The notes beneath the pieces are model-generated. The model ran no database searches and was not told where the DNA came from. It saw only the letters and a list, made by a program, of their open reading frames with translations. 64,000 nt of DNA from Silene conica (lineage: Eukaryota > Streptophyta > Magnoliopsida > Caryophyllales > Caryophyllaceae), in the NCBI GenBank assembly GCA_029255685.2, contig CM055313.2, forward strand, positions 43,542,079 through 43,606,078, written 5' to 3'. Both the position numbers and the translations under genes were made by a program. Of the stretch, positions 45,887 through 58,607 are shown piece after piece (positions within the stretch are counted from its first letter, which is position 1; every line of letters begins with the position of its first letter).

Positions 45887-47156
45887 TGTTGGGTTTAGTT
45901 ACTCATAAACTAATTAATTTTAGTCATACTAACATAATCTTATAATTAACAATTTAATTAACATTATATAGTGATCTTATGCATGCTTAAAATGCGGAAA
46001 TAGGAGTGATTTAGAACCCTTACACACGGTCCAAATCGAATGCTAGGATGATCTTCCAAAATGTTCAACAAGAACACCTCCTCCAAGATGCACCAAGACA
46101 ACCCCTTAATCAACCGAGATCTTGAACAAGCTAGCACAAAATCGGTTTTCGTTAAGATAAATCCTAATCTCTTAATTAGAATTATTATTTCAATACTACA
46201 AATAGTATATTTATTATCTTATAATATTGGTTTTGAGGTTGTGAAATTCTCTTCTTACTTAGGAAAATTTTCGGCTAAGAAGAAAATGATAGGATGAATG
46301 TTGCTTAGGTTATATATTACTCACATAATTAATTTAAGCTAGTTAAATTAATTAAGTGGGTATGGGGAAGAGAGGAGAGCCGTCTAGGGTATGGGGAAGG
46401 AGAAAAGGAGAAGCTTTTTGCATTATCAATGACCTAGGCATGCAACCCTAATCAATTAGGTTTAATGCTAGGTTATCATTGTGTCCTTAACATTTAAAAC
46501 ACAATTTAAGTACCCTTAATCCTTCCACAAAACCGGCACCTCCACTTAAGCATAGTCCATTTTATGTTTGTCTTTTGATCAATTGTATAAGTGTGACATC
46601 TAAAGTGTCACATTAAAATAACAATTGTTTTAATTAACTAAAATGCATATTCATCATATAAATATCATTTGTAATTTAAATAAATCATATTTATTATTTC
46701 GACAAGTAATTCGAAATTACCAACGTATAAAATGGTCATTCATTATTAATCGTCAATACGATTAACAACTTTTGTATTATAACCCGATTCATTCTAATCA
46801 CGATATTATAAAATATCGTTTATTGTCTAATAATTGACACATTTCAATTTTAAACATAAATCTTACAATAAGATTTAACCTCTAATTTCTCGATATACGA
46901 GTTTAAGGAATATGAGCAAATCGTATCAACATACATTTGATCATCTTATCAATTAAGGGAATTGTCCTAAAGGTGTGACCTAAAGGGATCAACTGACCAC
47001 CACCGTCATACGACAGTAATGTCAAACTCTAGCTAGCCAATAATTACCGATTAATGTTGGTCAGTTGACTAATATAAATCGTATCATCCCTTGCGCATTC
47101 TCGTCATGAGATTTAATTATGTGATCGCACTATTGTTGAGGACACATTTCCCAACA
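45887..47156 (-). repeat. 3' LTR of copia-G (1270 bp)
   Basis: On the minus strand it runs TGTTGGGAAATGTGTCC...AACTAAACCCAACA. Directly outside, GACAAGTGGGAGAT (47157-47170) is the polypurine tract. The inverted 7-bp termini and tract position define the ends; the partner LTR is not in the window. Confidence 0.75.
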
Positions 47157-47170
47157 ATCTCCCACTTGTC

Positions 47171-49528
47171 CTCGACAAGTGTGCGCCACCAATTCTCTTG
47201 TCCTATTACAATCTCCCACTCAATGCAAGGTGTCTCTCTGAGGTCGTACTTGCATTTGATTATATCATGAGTGGTTTCCTCGATCTGGAGAATAACTGTC
47301 TGCCCGGAATTATCTACCATAGATACCTTCCGAGCGTGGCCACGCATTTCCAGTTAACTTCTCCTCGAGTGGCCTTGAGATTTGAAAAACCCTGACAAGG
47401 GGTGGACAATTTCTATCGCACTACTTCCTTCAACTAGTCACAGTCAGTCACAACCCAAAGCAATCCCATTTGACTCCAGTTACGAAAAGTCGTAGAGAAT
47501 GGATTAAGGTTATGCCTAAACTGTACCATCTTGGGAGAGTAGTCTTTAGTCTAAGAATTGACTCATAAGAATACTATAGCAGCTCTCGCCACGACCCGGT
47601 TATTATAAAATTTCCAGAACTCTATAAGCGGTCACTTTGCCCGACAGAGTGTCTCTTGCAGTCTGCCTATGTGATCGACTAGTCATCACATATGACTCTA
47701 TGGCACTTGAACTTGCCATCAATCGCCTCACATTCTAGTCGCTTTGAGATGTCACCTCATGTAAGCGGCCAAGGGGGTTCAATATTGTCTCTTATGGGGT
47801 TCAATATTGTCTCTTACAACCCATTTGGACTTTGACAAAGTATCTTTTATCTTGAGTTAATTATAACTCAAATGACATTGTCATGCAAAAACAGTCAATA
47901 CTATTTCATTGCATTTGATGTACGATCATCTATTTGTATTAGTGTTTTGCGAATAAACCTTTTATTCATGATTGCAAAACTTACAAATTTTGTTCTTCTT
48001 CCATCTTATATTATCTCACATAATATGAACTTATTTGAGCACGTGTCTAGAACTCATTCTAGATCTTGAGTTTCCTTTCTTGAGGGAAGCTCCCACTGTT
48101 ATCTTATAACTCGTGGCGTATTGATATACTAGAGGGATTAAAGAATCACTCGGAATTATCTAGTCACTTATGTGCTGAAATCTATATTGTAGTTATTAAT
48201 GATTTCATCATTCTTATAATTTTCAATCATCTTGGCAATATGATCATGGTTTTATTCATCAATATGAATCATATCTAACCATTTTGAATTCCAATGGGCG
48301 ACCTTTTATTATCAATATAATAAACCTTCCCATAAAACTCCATCATCTCATGATATAAAGTATTTGTTCATCTAGAATTGAAAACCTCTTATTCTTTACA
48401 CCTTAAAGAATCACCCATCCTCTCTAAATGGTAGACTTAATTCTTTTAATGAACATTGCTCCCACTATTATCAATATAACTCGATCTCTTAAATGAACCT
48501 TTCATTTCTCGCATGTAAATCTTTATTTATCACTTGAATCATTATTACTATCACTATCCCTATAGTGATCTATTTTCATTCAATCAATCATCACCCTCTT
48601 TTCATGTCTTCGTTTCCTCGAGACGAATATGACATGATAATTCCCTTATAACTACATTCAGAGAATTGAGATGATTTCTTCTATTTTATATTATAAATTT
48701 AGAAAAATCATTTATTAAGGAACCGGTCTTTCCTCCCGTATAGATAGATGATTTCTCCTCTATTATCTTATAATCTTTATAAAATCATTATCTCAAGGAG
48801 CCGATATTCCTTCCGAATTCATACGGGGTTTCCCTCTGAAACAATGAACATAAGGAACTTTCTTCGTGTGTCCTCCCGTAGTTTCTTCAGTGTCCTCTCG
48901 TAGTTTCTTCAATTCATTCATTTAGGGCTCTTCTTAAGACTCCCATGTAGGAATCTTCTTTAAGATCCTTTATTTTCATCATTGGTTTGCGAGCGAAATA
49001 TTTTCTCCCACTCTATCCTTCTAACAATAACCTTTATTCGTATAAGGATAGCTATTTTGATTAACCAATACATATGAATGTTTGAAGTTTTATAGGTTTG
49101 ATGAATACATTCTCATTTTCACTTAAAATGAAAATCTTATAATGAACTGATGTTGTCTTATTTTGATTGAAAGTATCTCATGGGGTGTAGTTCTCCATTT
49201 TAATCAACACTTTGATTACATTATATTGATCGTATAAATGTTTATTGCGTGATAAAATCACCATTATTCATGTTTAAACAAGGTATGCAATTTATTTGAG
49301 AAATCAAGACATTGATTAAGAACAAAAGTAGTGACTCGGGTTGAAAACCAAGTCACCAATATCCAAAATTACAACCATTGTTTTAGGATTTTAATCCTTG
49401 TCTTACAAGAAAGTAAATTGTTCCATAAATAAAATGCAAAATATGAAAGAAGACGATATGAAAATTAGGCCTAGCTCTTCAAGTCTTCGATCAATTGGAT
49501 GCTGCCGTAGCTATCCAAGTAAGGAACC
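47171..49528 (-). other. Non-coding 3' internal region of copia-G
   Basis: AT-rich, with no RT, RNase H or integrase motif in any frame, where a complete copia element would have about 3.5 kb of pol. Small local duplications occur, such as GTTCAATATTGTCTCTTA twice near 47776-47817 and CGTAGTTTCTTCA twice near 48888-48920. Confidence 0.6.
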
Positions 49529-50553
49529 TCATGCTTCCTTCTCCTTGCCCTTATCATTATTAGGAGGTGGCCCTTTAAAACAATTAAAAAGGGTAAATAT
49601 CAACACATTTGTATCACTATATATAAGTTGATAAATGACATGAATTATAAACGAGAATTATTACCTACGGCGATTGCCTTTCCATTTTTGAGATCGCTTA
49701 AGTATTTGGGGCAATTACGTTTCCAATGACCGATCCTCGTGCAATAATGGCACTTGTCTTCAGATTTCGAAGACGAGGTGGAAGCGCCTTTCGAAAAGGT
49801 CTTTTCTTTGGTCGCTTTGGGCTTGAACGTTTTCTTGCCCTTGCCTTTAAAGGCATTCTTCTTGAAGCTCGTTTTCCCTTTCTTTTCGATGTTTAAAACA
49901 TCCTTGGTGGAAATTTCATGAAGTCCCATGTCCCTTTCGGCTTGGACGAGCATCTTATGCAACTCATCCAATGTTGTCTCTTGGTTTCGCATATTAAAAT
50001 TCACCCAGAATTGAGCATACGATTTGACCTTATTGAGCGAGTGAAGAACTCGGTCAATTATGAGAGAGTCGGGAACATCAACGTCTTGCGTTTTTAGAGT
50101 CTCCGCGAGCTCAACGAGTTTGAGCATATGAGGGCTTATCTTTTGCCCTTCTTTCAAGGTGATGTCGAAGAAGGCGGAAGTCGCCTCATATTGGATCACC
50201 CTTGGAGTTTGCGAATACATGGTCGCAAGCTTGGTGTATATCTCATACGATGTGGTCAACTTGATCATACTCCTTTGGAGATCCAGCTCCATGGAGAAGA
50301 TGAGCACATTTTTAAGAGCGGAGGACTCTTTCATGTAGGCTTCATAGGCCTCACGAGTTCCGGCCGCGGAACGAGCGGTTGGAGTGGGTGGAGCGGCTTC
50401 GGATAGGTAACGACTCTTATCGTCACCTTGAGCGGCCAAAAGTAACTGCGCATCCCAATCCTTAAAATTGGAACCATGCTTATCGAATTTGCAACGATCC
50501 ATAAAGGATCGAAGCGATGATACGTTAGTGAGAGGTGGAGCGTTGGTTGCCAT
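49529..50553 (-). CDS. Copia-type Gag with zinc knuckle, intact, possible 92-nt intron
   Basis: The unspliced frame 49645-50553 encodes 302 residues from MATNAPPLTNVSSLRSFMD. It has a UBN2-type Gag region (KDWDAQLLLAAQGDDK, LVELAETLKTQDVDVPDSL), a Lys-rich stretch and a knuckle CHYCTRIGHWKRNC (CX2CX4HX4C) near the C-terminus. It would form the particle and bind RNA. After GCCGTAG a GTAATA donor (49664) and a TTTTAAAG acceptor (49573) would join codons for PPPNNDKGKEKEA and a TGA at 49529-49531, giving 310 residues. Without splicing it ends at TAA 49645-49647. No pol follows. Gag identity is strong; the intron is a hypothesis. Confidence 0.8.
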
Positions 50554-51493
50554 TGATGATGTTGAAAATTAAACTACAATAAAATGAAGGAAATAGAACA
50601 ACATCATTTTAAAATTCATAATTTAAACTAAAAACTTAAACAAGTTAATTAGTTATTTACTTAATGATCTCTTACCCAATTAAGTAAACAATCCCGAGAC
50701 CCAAACCCATACTAATCCGGGCACGGTGTAGCCGATTCAACCCGTATCGGTATAATTTGTTGGATTAACCTTTTAATCGGTTCTACCTTACAACTCTCGG
50801 TCGACAATTTTCTAAAAATCGTCTTTAGCCCGAACTTATTGCAACTACAGTTACGAATACTTTCGTTGAGATCAACCAAATTTCAAGGTGTAATCTTTAT
50901 TACCCCACTTACCCAGCGTGACAATTTTAGTACCCCGGTGTAGCCAAGCCTACGTTCTTGTGAAGAAGGGATTCATGGGTCCGTACTTTTTGGTAAGGCT
51001 AAGTCTCAATATTTATATGTAAGAGATCTAGTCAAATTATTATCTATCTCCGTTTAAGTGAACTAAGTCGGTGAATTATCGATAAAATAAATGACTAGGT
51101 CGACTAAATCGATAAATGCATGAGACGATATATGACGATTTGGCTATGCATGCAAACATATAAAAAGCAAAATAAAAGCATAAAAATAAACCCTAGTATG
51201 GCCTTTCCTAGAAAAGAAATAATAAAAGTACAAATTCGGAAACCAACTCCTTTGGTCTCTTGAACTTCACGAGGCACGCACATCGAGGTAAACACCGTCT
51301 TGTCGGAACTCCTTTCCGAATGGCACCGTCTTCAAGGAACTCCGGAATTTACAAAAATTACAACTTTTCTAGACTACTTTATACATTATAAAATACAATT
51401 AAATTACAATTGGGTGATACGAGATCACAAAATTACAACCGAATCGGTAACCCCTTACATTACGGGAAATACCGATTTAAAGACTAAGGCCAT
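50554..51493 (-). other. Leader of copia-G, interrupted by Athila-B
   Basis: Non-coding AT-rich sequence upstream of gag. I find no primer site or LTR end in it, which fits the 5' LTR lying beyond Athila-B. It stops at GCCAT (51489-51493), which should be the target duplication of Athila-B; the second copy is outside the window. Confidence 0.55.
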
Positions 51494-52793
51494 TGATACG
51501 TGCCTATTTTATGCATTTTATTTATTCTTTTGGCACGTATTTTCTTACGTTTTCATGACTTTTAGTTGCTTTTTCTCCCGAAACGGTTTACTTTGGCATT
51601 TCTATGTTTTATATGTAGGAATACGCGAAAGTGGGCAAAACTGAACCTTATTTGCCTTTCGGAAGCTGTTTTGAGTACTAATACGGAGCAAGGATCCGGA
51701 TTGCATGTCCGAGTGTTGTTATTGGGCCTGATTAAAGCTGGAATGGACAAGAAGCGGTCGACCGACCCGCATCGCAGGTCGACCGACCAAAGCCCAAATC
51801 CCTGACCTAAGCAAATTCGCATAAAAGCCCAGTAACGCTCAAAGCGGTCGACCGACCCGCATAGCCGGTCGACCGACCAGAAGCTGACCCGAGGATCTTT
51901 TTGTTTCGTGTTTTTCGACTTTCCTAATCTTGTAATTAGTCTTATTTAAGGAGACCTAAACTCTTCAATTAGGTCAAGCTTTCTATTAGAACAAAAATAT
52001 GTTATTTTGTCAAGCAGCCCCAATTAGAGAAAACTCCATAGTTTAGAAAGAGATTTTTATTCCAAGTTTGCATCTTTTGTTCTTAGTTCCAATCAAGTTG
52101 TAAGTTTGCTACCATTAATCTTTCCTTTTAATTTAATCTTGTTGTTCATCTTATTTTTGTTCTTAAATTCATGTTTTCCCTTTTATTGTCATCTTTAATT
52201 ATGTTAATTCCTTTGATGTTATTAGTTATTGTTAGTTTCATAATTAAAAGTATGCATAGCTAATTCTTGTGATTAGGAATTAGGGGAACCATGGTAAAGA
52301 TTTGATTTTGATAGTTTAATGATTGAATTACCAATCCCCCATTTTTGTTGGTGAACTAATCCTTAAGATTGAAAGATTATTAGGATTAGTTTAACAACAA
52401 CTTTGGGATTGCCATATGAACGAAAGTTTAGTGCTTTTCTAGGAACCCTAAGACCGTAAGGATTGGGTAGAATATTGACCTAAAGGTTTATTCTTTGTTC
52501 CTTGGGATTGTGTTATTTGGTTATTTTACCTTTCATTGACTTGTTTTGACCATGGGGAACCAAAGTTCCTAATCTCCTTTTACCTTATTTTATTTCTCTT
52601 GTTTATTTTGTCCTTTTAGTTATTAGTTTAAATCACAAATCAAACCCCCCTTTTTGGTTACTTGTAATAGACTTTAAATTCACAAACATAATTTACCCTG
52701 TCTCTCTGTGGTTCGACCCTTGACTTATCCTATCTAAGTTTAAGCTGAGGTTTTATAAATCTTATCTTTGGCACCCCTCAACGACGAGTGTCA
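51494..52793 (+). repeat. 5' LTR of Athila-B (1300 bp)
   Basis: Runs TGATACGTGCCTATTTTATG to CGACGAGTGTCA. Two bipartite modules at 51756-51788 and 51846-51878 share the spacer start CGCAT. A TTATTTAAGG box near 51943 is a weak TATA candidate. The termini match the LTRs of Athila-C and D although the LTR bodies differ. Confidence 0.9.
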
Positions 52794-52798
52794 AATTT

Positions 52799-52816
52799 TG
52801 GCGCCGTTGCCGGGGA
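52799..52816 (+). other. Primer-binding site, tRNA-Asp (Athila-B)
   Basis: TGGCGCCGTTGCCGGGGA, an exact 18-base complement of the plant tRNA-Asp 3' end, five bases after the LTR. Identical to the Athila-C site. Confidence 0.92.
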
Positions 52817-52860
52817 GACGGTATAATTTTGTTTGTTAAATTTTTAGTTTATTTTTCTTG

Positions 52861-52886
52861 TCTTAAGGAACTTAGGTTCCTTAAGA
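52861..52886 (+). other. Leader hairpin downstream of the primer site (Athila-B)
   Basis: TCTTAAGGAAC, loop TTAG, GTTCCTTAAGA: a perfect 11-bp stem 44 nt after the primer site. The outer base pairs differ from those of D (GTTTAAGGAAC/GTTCCTTAAAC) but pairing is kept. Confidence 0.7.
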
Positions 52887-52967
52887 CCGTTTCTTACCTT
52901 CTCTTCTAGTTTTGTTTTAGAAGACAGGTTTTTGAGAGGAAGGCTTGAGTACTCTCTTGTTTTAGAT

Positions 52968-55900
52968 ATGGATTCTATTTATGCCCACCTACAGCCGAAG
53001 GCTCAAGATTTACCGAAGGGATTCGCTTTGCCTACCCCCACCACTGGCTCCTTTGAACTCCGCCCAAATAATATTTTTTTGGTGGAACAGAGTCAATTTT
53101 CTTGTCTACCCGACGAAGATCCAATGAAGCATGTTACAACCTTCACGGATTATTGTTGTGCCATACCCCTACCTGAAGGGGTGACTAGAGACGAGGTGCT
53201 GGCAACGATGTTCCTGTTCTCATTAAAAGATGACGCGCGAGATTGGTACCGGTACCTTGATAGGGACGCCGAGGAGGTTACGGATTGGACTTCCTTGGCA
53301 TTGGCCTTTTACAAGAAATACTTCCCTCTTGCAAAAGCCGAAGACTTGAGGAGCCAAATTCGTAACTTTCAACAGGGACCTGATGAAGGATTTTGTGAAG
53401 CATGGGATCGGTTCAAGAAATTGGTCCGTTCTATCCCTCACCATAACTTTCAACAATGGGACCTGTGTAACCAATTTTACAACGCTCTTTACGATGATTA
53501 TAAGATGATTCTCGATGTGGCCGCCAATGGAAGATTCCAGAATAACACCAACCATATGAAGGGTTGGAAAACCATTGAAGACATGGCAGTGCATAGGGCT
53601 ACTTTTAAGAGTTCACGTGGGAATTCAAAGAGGCTGAATGTGGAGATGAATAGAGTGATGGCTCTTGAGACAACGGTCGAAGCCCGTTTCGAAAAGCTTG
53701 AGGCAACCCAGCTGAAGCTTGAAAGTGCGAACCTGGTTACTACGGTTGACAACACGGGTGAGATTGAGAACTTGAGAGCCCTTGTTGATGATTTAACAAG
53801 GACGGTTATGGAGATGAGTAAGGCTCAATTTGCCTCCTCAAAAGTTTTTGAAGAACACTTGATAAACATAGCCAACCAAATGACCAGCTCTCCAGCTAGT
53901 TGTGAGGGACCCATGGAGACATTAAACGCCATAAATCTTAGGAGTGGTCGTGTTTGTGAAGAATCAACCCAAAAAGAAGATTCTGCCGAGGTTCAAAACA
54001 AGAAATCTGATCCCGTCAACGGATCAGGAGGTCGACCGACCGCTACAGTAGGTCGACCGACCTCGGTTCCTGACGCGAGATCAGATTCTGGAAAAGAGAA
54101 AATTTCGGATGTTGCTGATTCTGGTCGACCGACCGCTGCTGCTGGTCGACCGACCGACGTTCCTGAGCAGAGTGCTGTTTTGACTCCGGAATCGCTGGAT
54201 TCCTCCTTCATTCAAGGCCTCACCGAAATTTTACAGCTGAAAAAGCCAAAGGTTGCTGATCCTATGGCTAATGCCACCGTTCCTTATCCCGAAAGACTGA
54301 AAAATTCAAAAGAGAATCGGAAATTTGGTAAATTTTTGGAGATGGTAAAGAATCTTGAGGTAACCATCCCTTTCACTGATTTAATTACCCAGGTACCTTC
54401 TTATGCTAAATTCATGAAAGATATTTTGAGTCGTAAGAGGAATTTTCAGGACGACGGTGCTGTTGCTTTTGTGGAAGAATGTTATGTTCTTTCACAAAAT
54501 AATATAGCGCCCAAGTTAAAAGACCCAGGTAGTTTTTCCATCCCTTGTACCATAGGTAATCATGTTATAGGGAAAGCCCTTTGTGATCTAGGGGCTAGTG
54601 TCATTGTTATACCCTATTCTGTATGTGAAAGACTTGGTTTAGGTAGACTTAAAGTCACCAATATTACCCTACAGATGGCGGATAGATCAACCCAAAGACC
54701 ATTAGGGGTCTTAGAGGATGTCCCAGTAAGAGTGGGAAAATTCTTTATTCCTGTAGATTTCGTTGTTTTAGACATTGCTGAGGATAGTCAAATACCTATT
54801 ATTCTAGGTAGACCATTTTTACACACAGCTGGGGCTGTGATAGATGTCAAACGCGGGACCATTACTTTAGAGATTGGGGATGACACTATCGAGTTTAGTC
54901 TTGCCCATAAGGCAACTATTCCTACTGATGATACTTGTTGTTCCATCGATATTATAGACAGGAATGTTATCCTTAATTGGAGGGAATCCTTGACCAAGGA
55001 TCCCTTAGATGATCTGACAGTTTTGGATAAGTGTGCAGGTGATCCAGCTGAAGATGCTGAAGAGCTGGATTTGATAGAGGAAGAGGAAGAGGAATATGAG
55101 CTCACTGAAGAAGAAAATGAGAAGCTCATAAGCCTAGCTAATGCAAGTCTGGTAAACATGTGCTATTCTATTAATACTGATTCTGTTCAGGCAGTTGAGG
55201 TAAAGGTACCAGAGCGTAAGCCACTTCTCCCTAATCTTAAGTATGTTTTCTTAGATGATACTGAACAGTACCCTGCAATTGTTAGCTCTAAACTTAGTCC
55301 CGACCAACTTTCTGCCTTAATGACTGTTCTTAAAAAGAATAGAAAAGCTCTAGGTTATTCTTTGGATGATATTAAGGACATAAGCCCTGACGTTTGCATG
55401 CATAGAATAGAGTTGGAAGAAGGGCATAAGCCTTATAGACAGGGACAGCGCAAGTTGAATCCTAAGATGCAGGATGTGGTTATGGCTGAGGTAATGAAAC
55501 TCCTTGATGCAGGTATTATCTATTCAGTTGGCAACTCTAAGTGGGTTAGTCCAGTCCTGGTGGTTCCTAAAAAAGAAGGAACCACAGTAGTTAAGAATGA
55601 TAAAAATGAGTTAATACCAACTAGAGTTGTAACTGGGTGGCGGATGTGTATTGATTATAGACAGTTAAATGCCGCCACCAAGAAAGACCATTTCCCCCTT
55701 CCTTTTGTTGACCAAATGACTGAAAGACTGGCTTCTAATAAATTCTTCTGTTTTCTAGATGGTTATTCAGGTTTTTTCCAGATTCCCATCCATCCTGATG
55801 ATCAGAGTAAGACTACTTTTACTTGTCCACAGGGTGTTTTTGCTTATCGCAGGATGCCTTTTGGGTTATGCAATGCTCCTGCTACCTTTCAAAGGTGTAT

Positions 55901-58115
55901 GATGGGTATCTTCTCTGACTTTATATAAAACATCATGGAGGTATTTATGGATGACTTCTCTGTTTATGGTAATGCTTTTGATCAATGCTTAGCTAATCTT
56001 GATAAAGTCTTGCAGCGATGTATTGATGTAAATCTTGTCTTAAACTGGGAAAAGTGTCATTTTATGGTTACTGAAGGGGTAGTGTTAGGGCATCTAATTT
56101 CTGACAAAGGTATACATGTAGACAAAGCAAAGGTGCAGGTGATTGAGCAATTACCCCCTCCTGTCAATGTAAAAGGGGTGAGAAGTTTCTTAGGACACGC
56201 AGGTTTCTACAGGCGTTTCATTAAGGACTTCTCCAAAATTGCTAAACCACTCACACAATTGCTTCTTAAAGATGCCATCTTTGATTTTACTGATGAGTGC
56301 CTCTCAGCTTTTAACAGGTTGAAGGAAGCTTTGATCTCAGCACCAATCATCCAGCCACCAGATTGGGATCTCCCATTTGAGATCATGTGCGATGCTAGTG
56401 ACTACGCTGTAGGTGCTGTGCTAGGTCAAAGGAAGGACAAGGCTCTTAATGCTATATACTATGCGAGCCGCACCCTAGATGAGACTCAAGTCAACTATTT
56501 CACTACCGAGAAGGAGATGCTAGCTGTCATATTTGCCTTAGAAAAATTCAGGTCATATTTAGTAGGTAATAAGGTAATTGTTTACACTGACCATGCAGCT
56601 TTAAAAGGCCTTTTTCAGAAGAAGGATTCAAAGGCAAGGCTTTTAAGGTGGATACTCCTTCTACAAGAGTTCGACATTGAGATTAGGGACAAGAAAGGCG
56701 CGGAAAACGTGGTAGCTGACCACCTATCTCGCCTACAGTTGACTGATGGGGAAGATTCTTTACCTATTGATGATTCATTTCCTGATGAGAGTTTATTTAT
56801 CATTAATAGTTCAGGTTCTTATCCCCCTCCTTGGTATGCTGATTTTGCTAATTTTGCTGTTACAGGTAAAATCCCCCCAGAGTTGTCATGGCAACAAAAG
56901 AAGAGATTTATGTTTGATGCAAAACAGTATTTTTGGGATGACCCTTATGTTTTTAAAGAATGCGGAGATGGACTCATCCGGAGATGCGTCCCCCAATGGG
57001 AGGTGAAGGACATTCTGGAAGCATGTCACTCTTCTGCATATGGTGGTCACCACGGTCCATCTAGGACCGTGGCCAAGGTATTGCAGTCTGGTTTTTATTG
57101 GCCTACTTTACATGCTGACTGTAGAAATTTCGTAGGTAACTGTGATGCTTGTCAAAGAACTGGGAATGTCTGAAAAAGACATGAGATGCCACAGGTTGGT
57201 ATTTTGGAGGTAGAGATTTTTGATGTCTGGGGCATTGATTATCAAGGACCTTTTCCTAGTAGTCAAGGTAACAGGTATATTCTTGTGGCTGTTGATTATG
57301 TGTCTAAGTGGGTAGAAGCTATTGCTACTCCCCATTGTGATGCAAAAGCTGTTATAAAGATGTTTAAAAAAATCATATTTCCACGTTTTGGTGTCCCTAG
57401 GGTTGTCATAAGTGATGGAGGTATGCATTTTAAGGAGAAACGCTTAGGTGACTTGTTAAATAAATTCGGTGTCCAACACCGTAGGGGTTTAGCTTATCAC
57501 CCTCAGACTAGTGGTCAAGTTGAGATCTCAAATAGGGAACTCAAGGAGCCCCTAGCCAAGGTAGTTTCTAAGTCTAGGAAAGATTGGAGCCTAAAACTTG
57601 ATGATGTTTTATGGGCCTATAGAACCGCGTTCAAAACCCCAATAGGAATGTCACCATTCCGATTGATTTATGGTAAGACTTGTCATTTACCAGTAGAGTT
57701 AGAACGTAAGTCTTGGTGGGCTATATGTAATCTTAATTTAGACCCTAATCTTTCCCGTGAGAAACGTTTGATGCAGCTCAATGAGTTAGAAGAATTCAGG
57801 TTGTTAGCCTATGACAATGCCAGAATTTACAAGGAAAAAACAAAGCGCTGGCATGACAAAAGAATCATTAAACGTGATTTTCAGGTAGGTGATAGGGTGT
57901 TACTTTTTAATGCTCGTATTCGTCTTTTTCCTGGTAAGCTGAAGTCCAGGTGGAGCGGACCCTACACCATCACAGCTGTCTCAAAATTCGGGTCAATCGA
58001 ATTAGAAACCTCATCTGGTGAGAGGTTCACAGTCAATGGCCAATATGTGAAGCACTTCCGAGGAGAAAATGAATTTGTCGGAAAGGTCGAAGTTTCTTAC
58101 TTTGACCCTTTTTAG
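52968..58115 (+). pseudogene. Athila-B gag-pol, one frame with two nonsense codons
   Basis: Start chosen at the first ATG, 52968 (MDSIYAHLQ). Gag capsid-like region with DDARDWYRYLDRDAEEVTDW and a predicted coiled coil (RFEKLEATQLKLESAN); no CCHC zinc knuckle is present. Two in-frame modules (54030 and 54123) encode GRPTATVGRPT and GRPTAAAGRPT. Then protease DLGAS near 54583, RT with the FMDD box near 55947, RNase [14 protein letters not shown] and [10 protein letters not shown], and integrase with HHCC and DDE motifs. TAA at 55926-55928 replaces a Glu codon and TGA at 57171-57173 replaces a Ser codon, both by comparison with A. The frame is otherwise continuous to TAG 58113-58115. Confidence 0.93.
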
Positions 58116-58607
58116 GATGCTTCACGACAGGTAAAAAGGTCGTGCGGGAGCTCTTAAACCAGCGCTACACGGGAGGCAACCCGTGCCTTTTTTTTAGTTT
58201 GCGTTTTTATTTTCGTTTTATCCTTGATGACAATTTGAAATCTCTGCAGAAAAAGTAAAATAAAAGGAATCCGTCAGTACAAGTGGTCGACCGACCGAGT
58301 TAATAAGTCGACCGACCAACTGGCAGCTTTAATTACTTTTCCTGACAAGTTAAGTAGAAATTGCAGAGCAGGTAAAAGGACGTCGGTCGACCGACCGAGT
58401 ATTGTGGTCGACCGACCGCTTGTTTTTTTCCGGTTTTTTTTTCTTTTGAGTCAAGGGTCACGGGTCTTTTGTGTTTTTGAAAACACAATAATTGCTTCAT
58501 TTCCTCACTTTCCCTGCATCCCCTTTCTCTCTTAAAACCCTAAAATAACACCCACCTTCCTCATCCTTCACCAATTTACTTGCTTTCTTTCAATTTCCTC
58601 ATTCAAG
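58116..58607 (+). promoter_or_regulatory. Athila-B post-pol spacer and predicted leader exon
   Basis: Modules at 58285-58317 and 58385-58417, then CT-rich leader-like sequence with AAACCCTAA near 58533-58542. It ends in TTCAAG before GTATGA at 58608. Parallels 3876-4362 of Athila-A. Confidence 0.4.

Larger units (their letters stand above)
45887..51493 (-). mobile_element. Copia-G, gag-only Ty1/copia-type element
   Basis: The left end is a 3' LTR (45887-47156) with TGTTGGG/CCCAACA termini, next to a polypurine tract. The interior has 2.4 kb of non-coding sequence, one intact gag, and a leader interrupted by Athila-B at 51494. Its 5' LTR must lie beyond the window. CTTAA (45882-45886) would be the left target duplication, not testable here. 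Confidence 0.75.
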
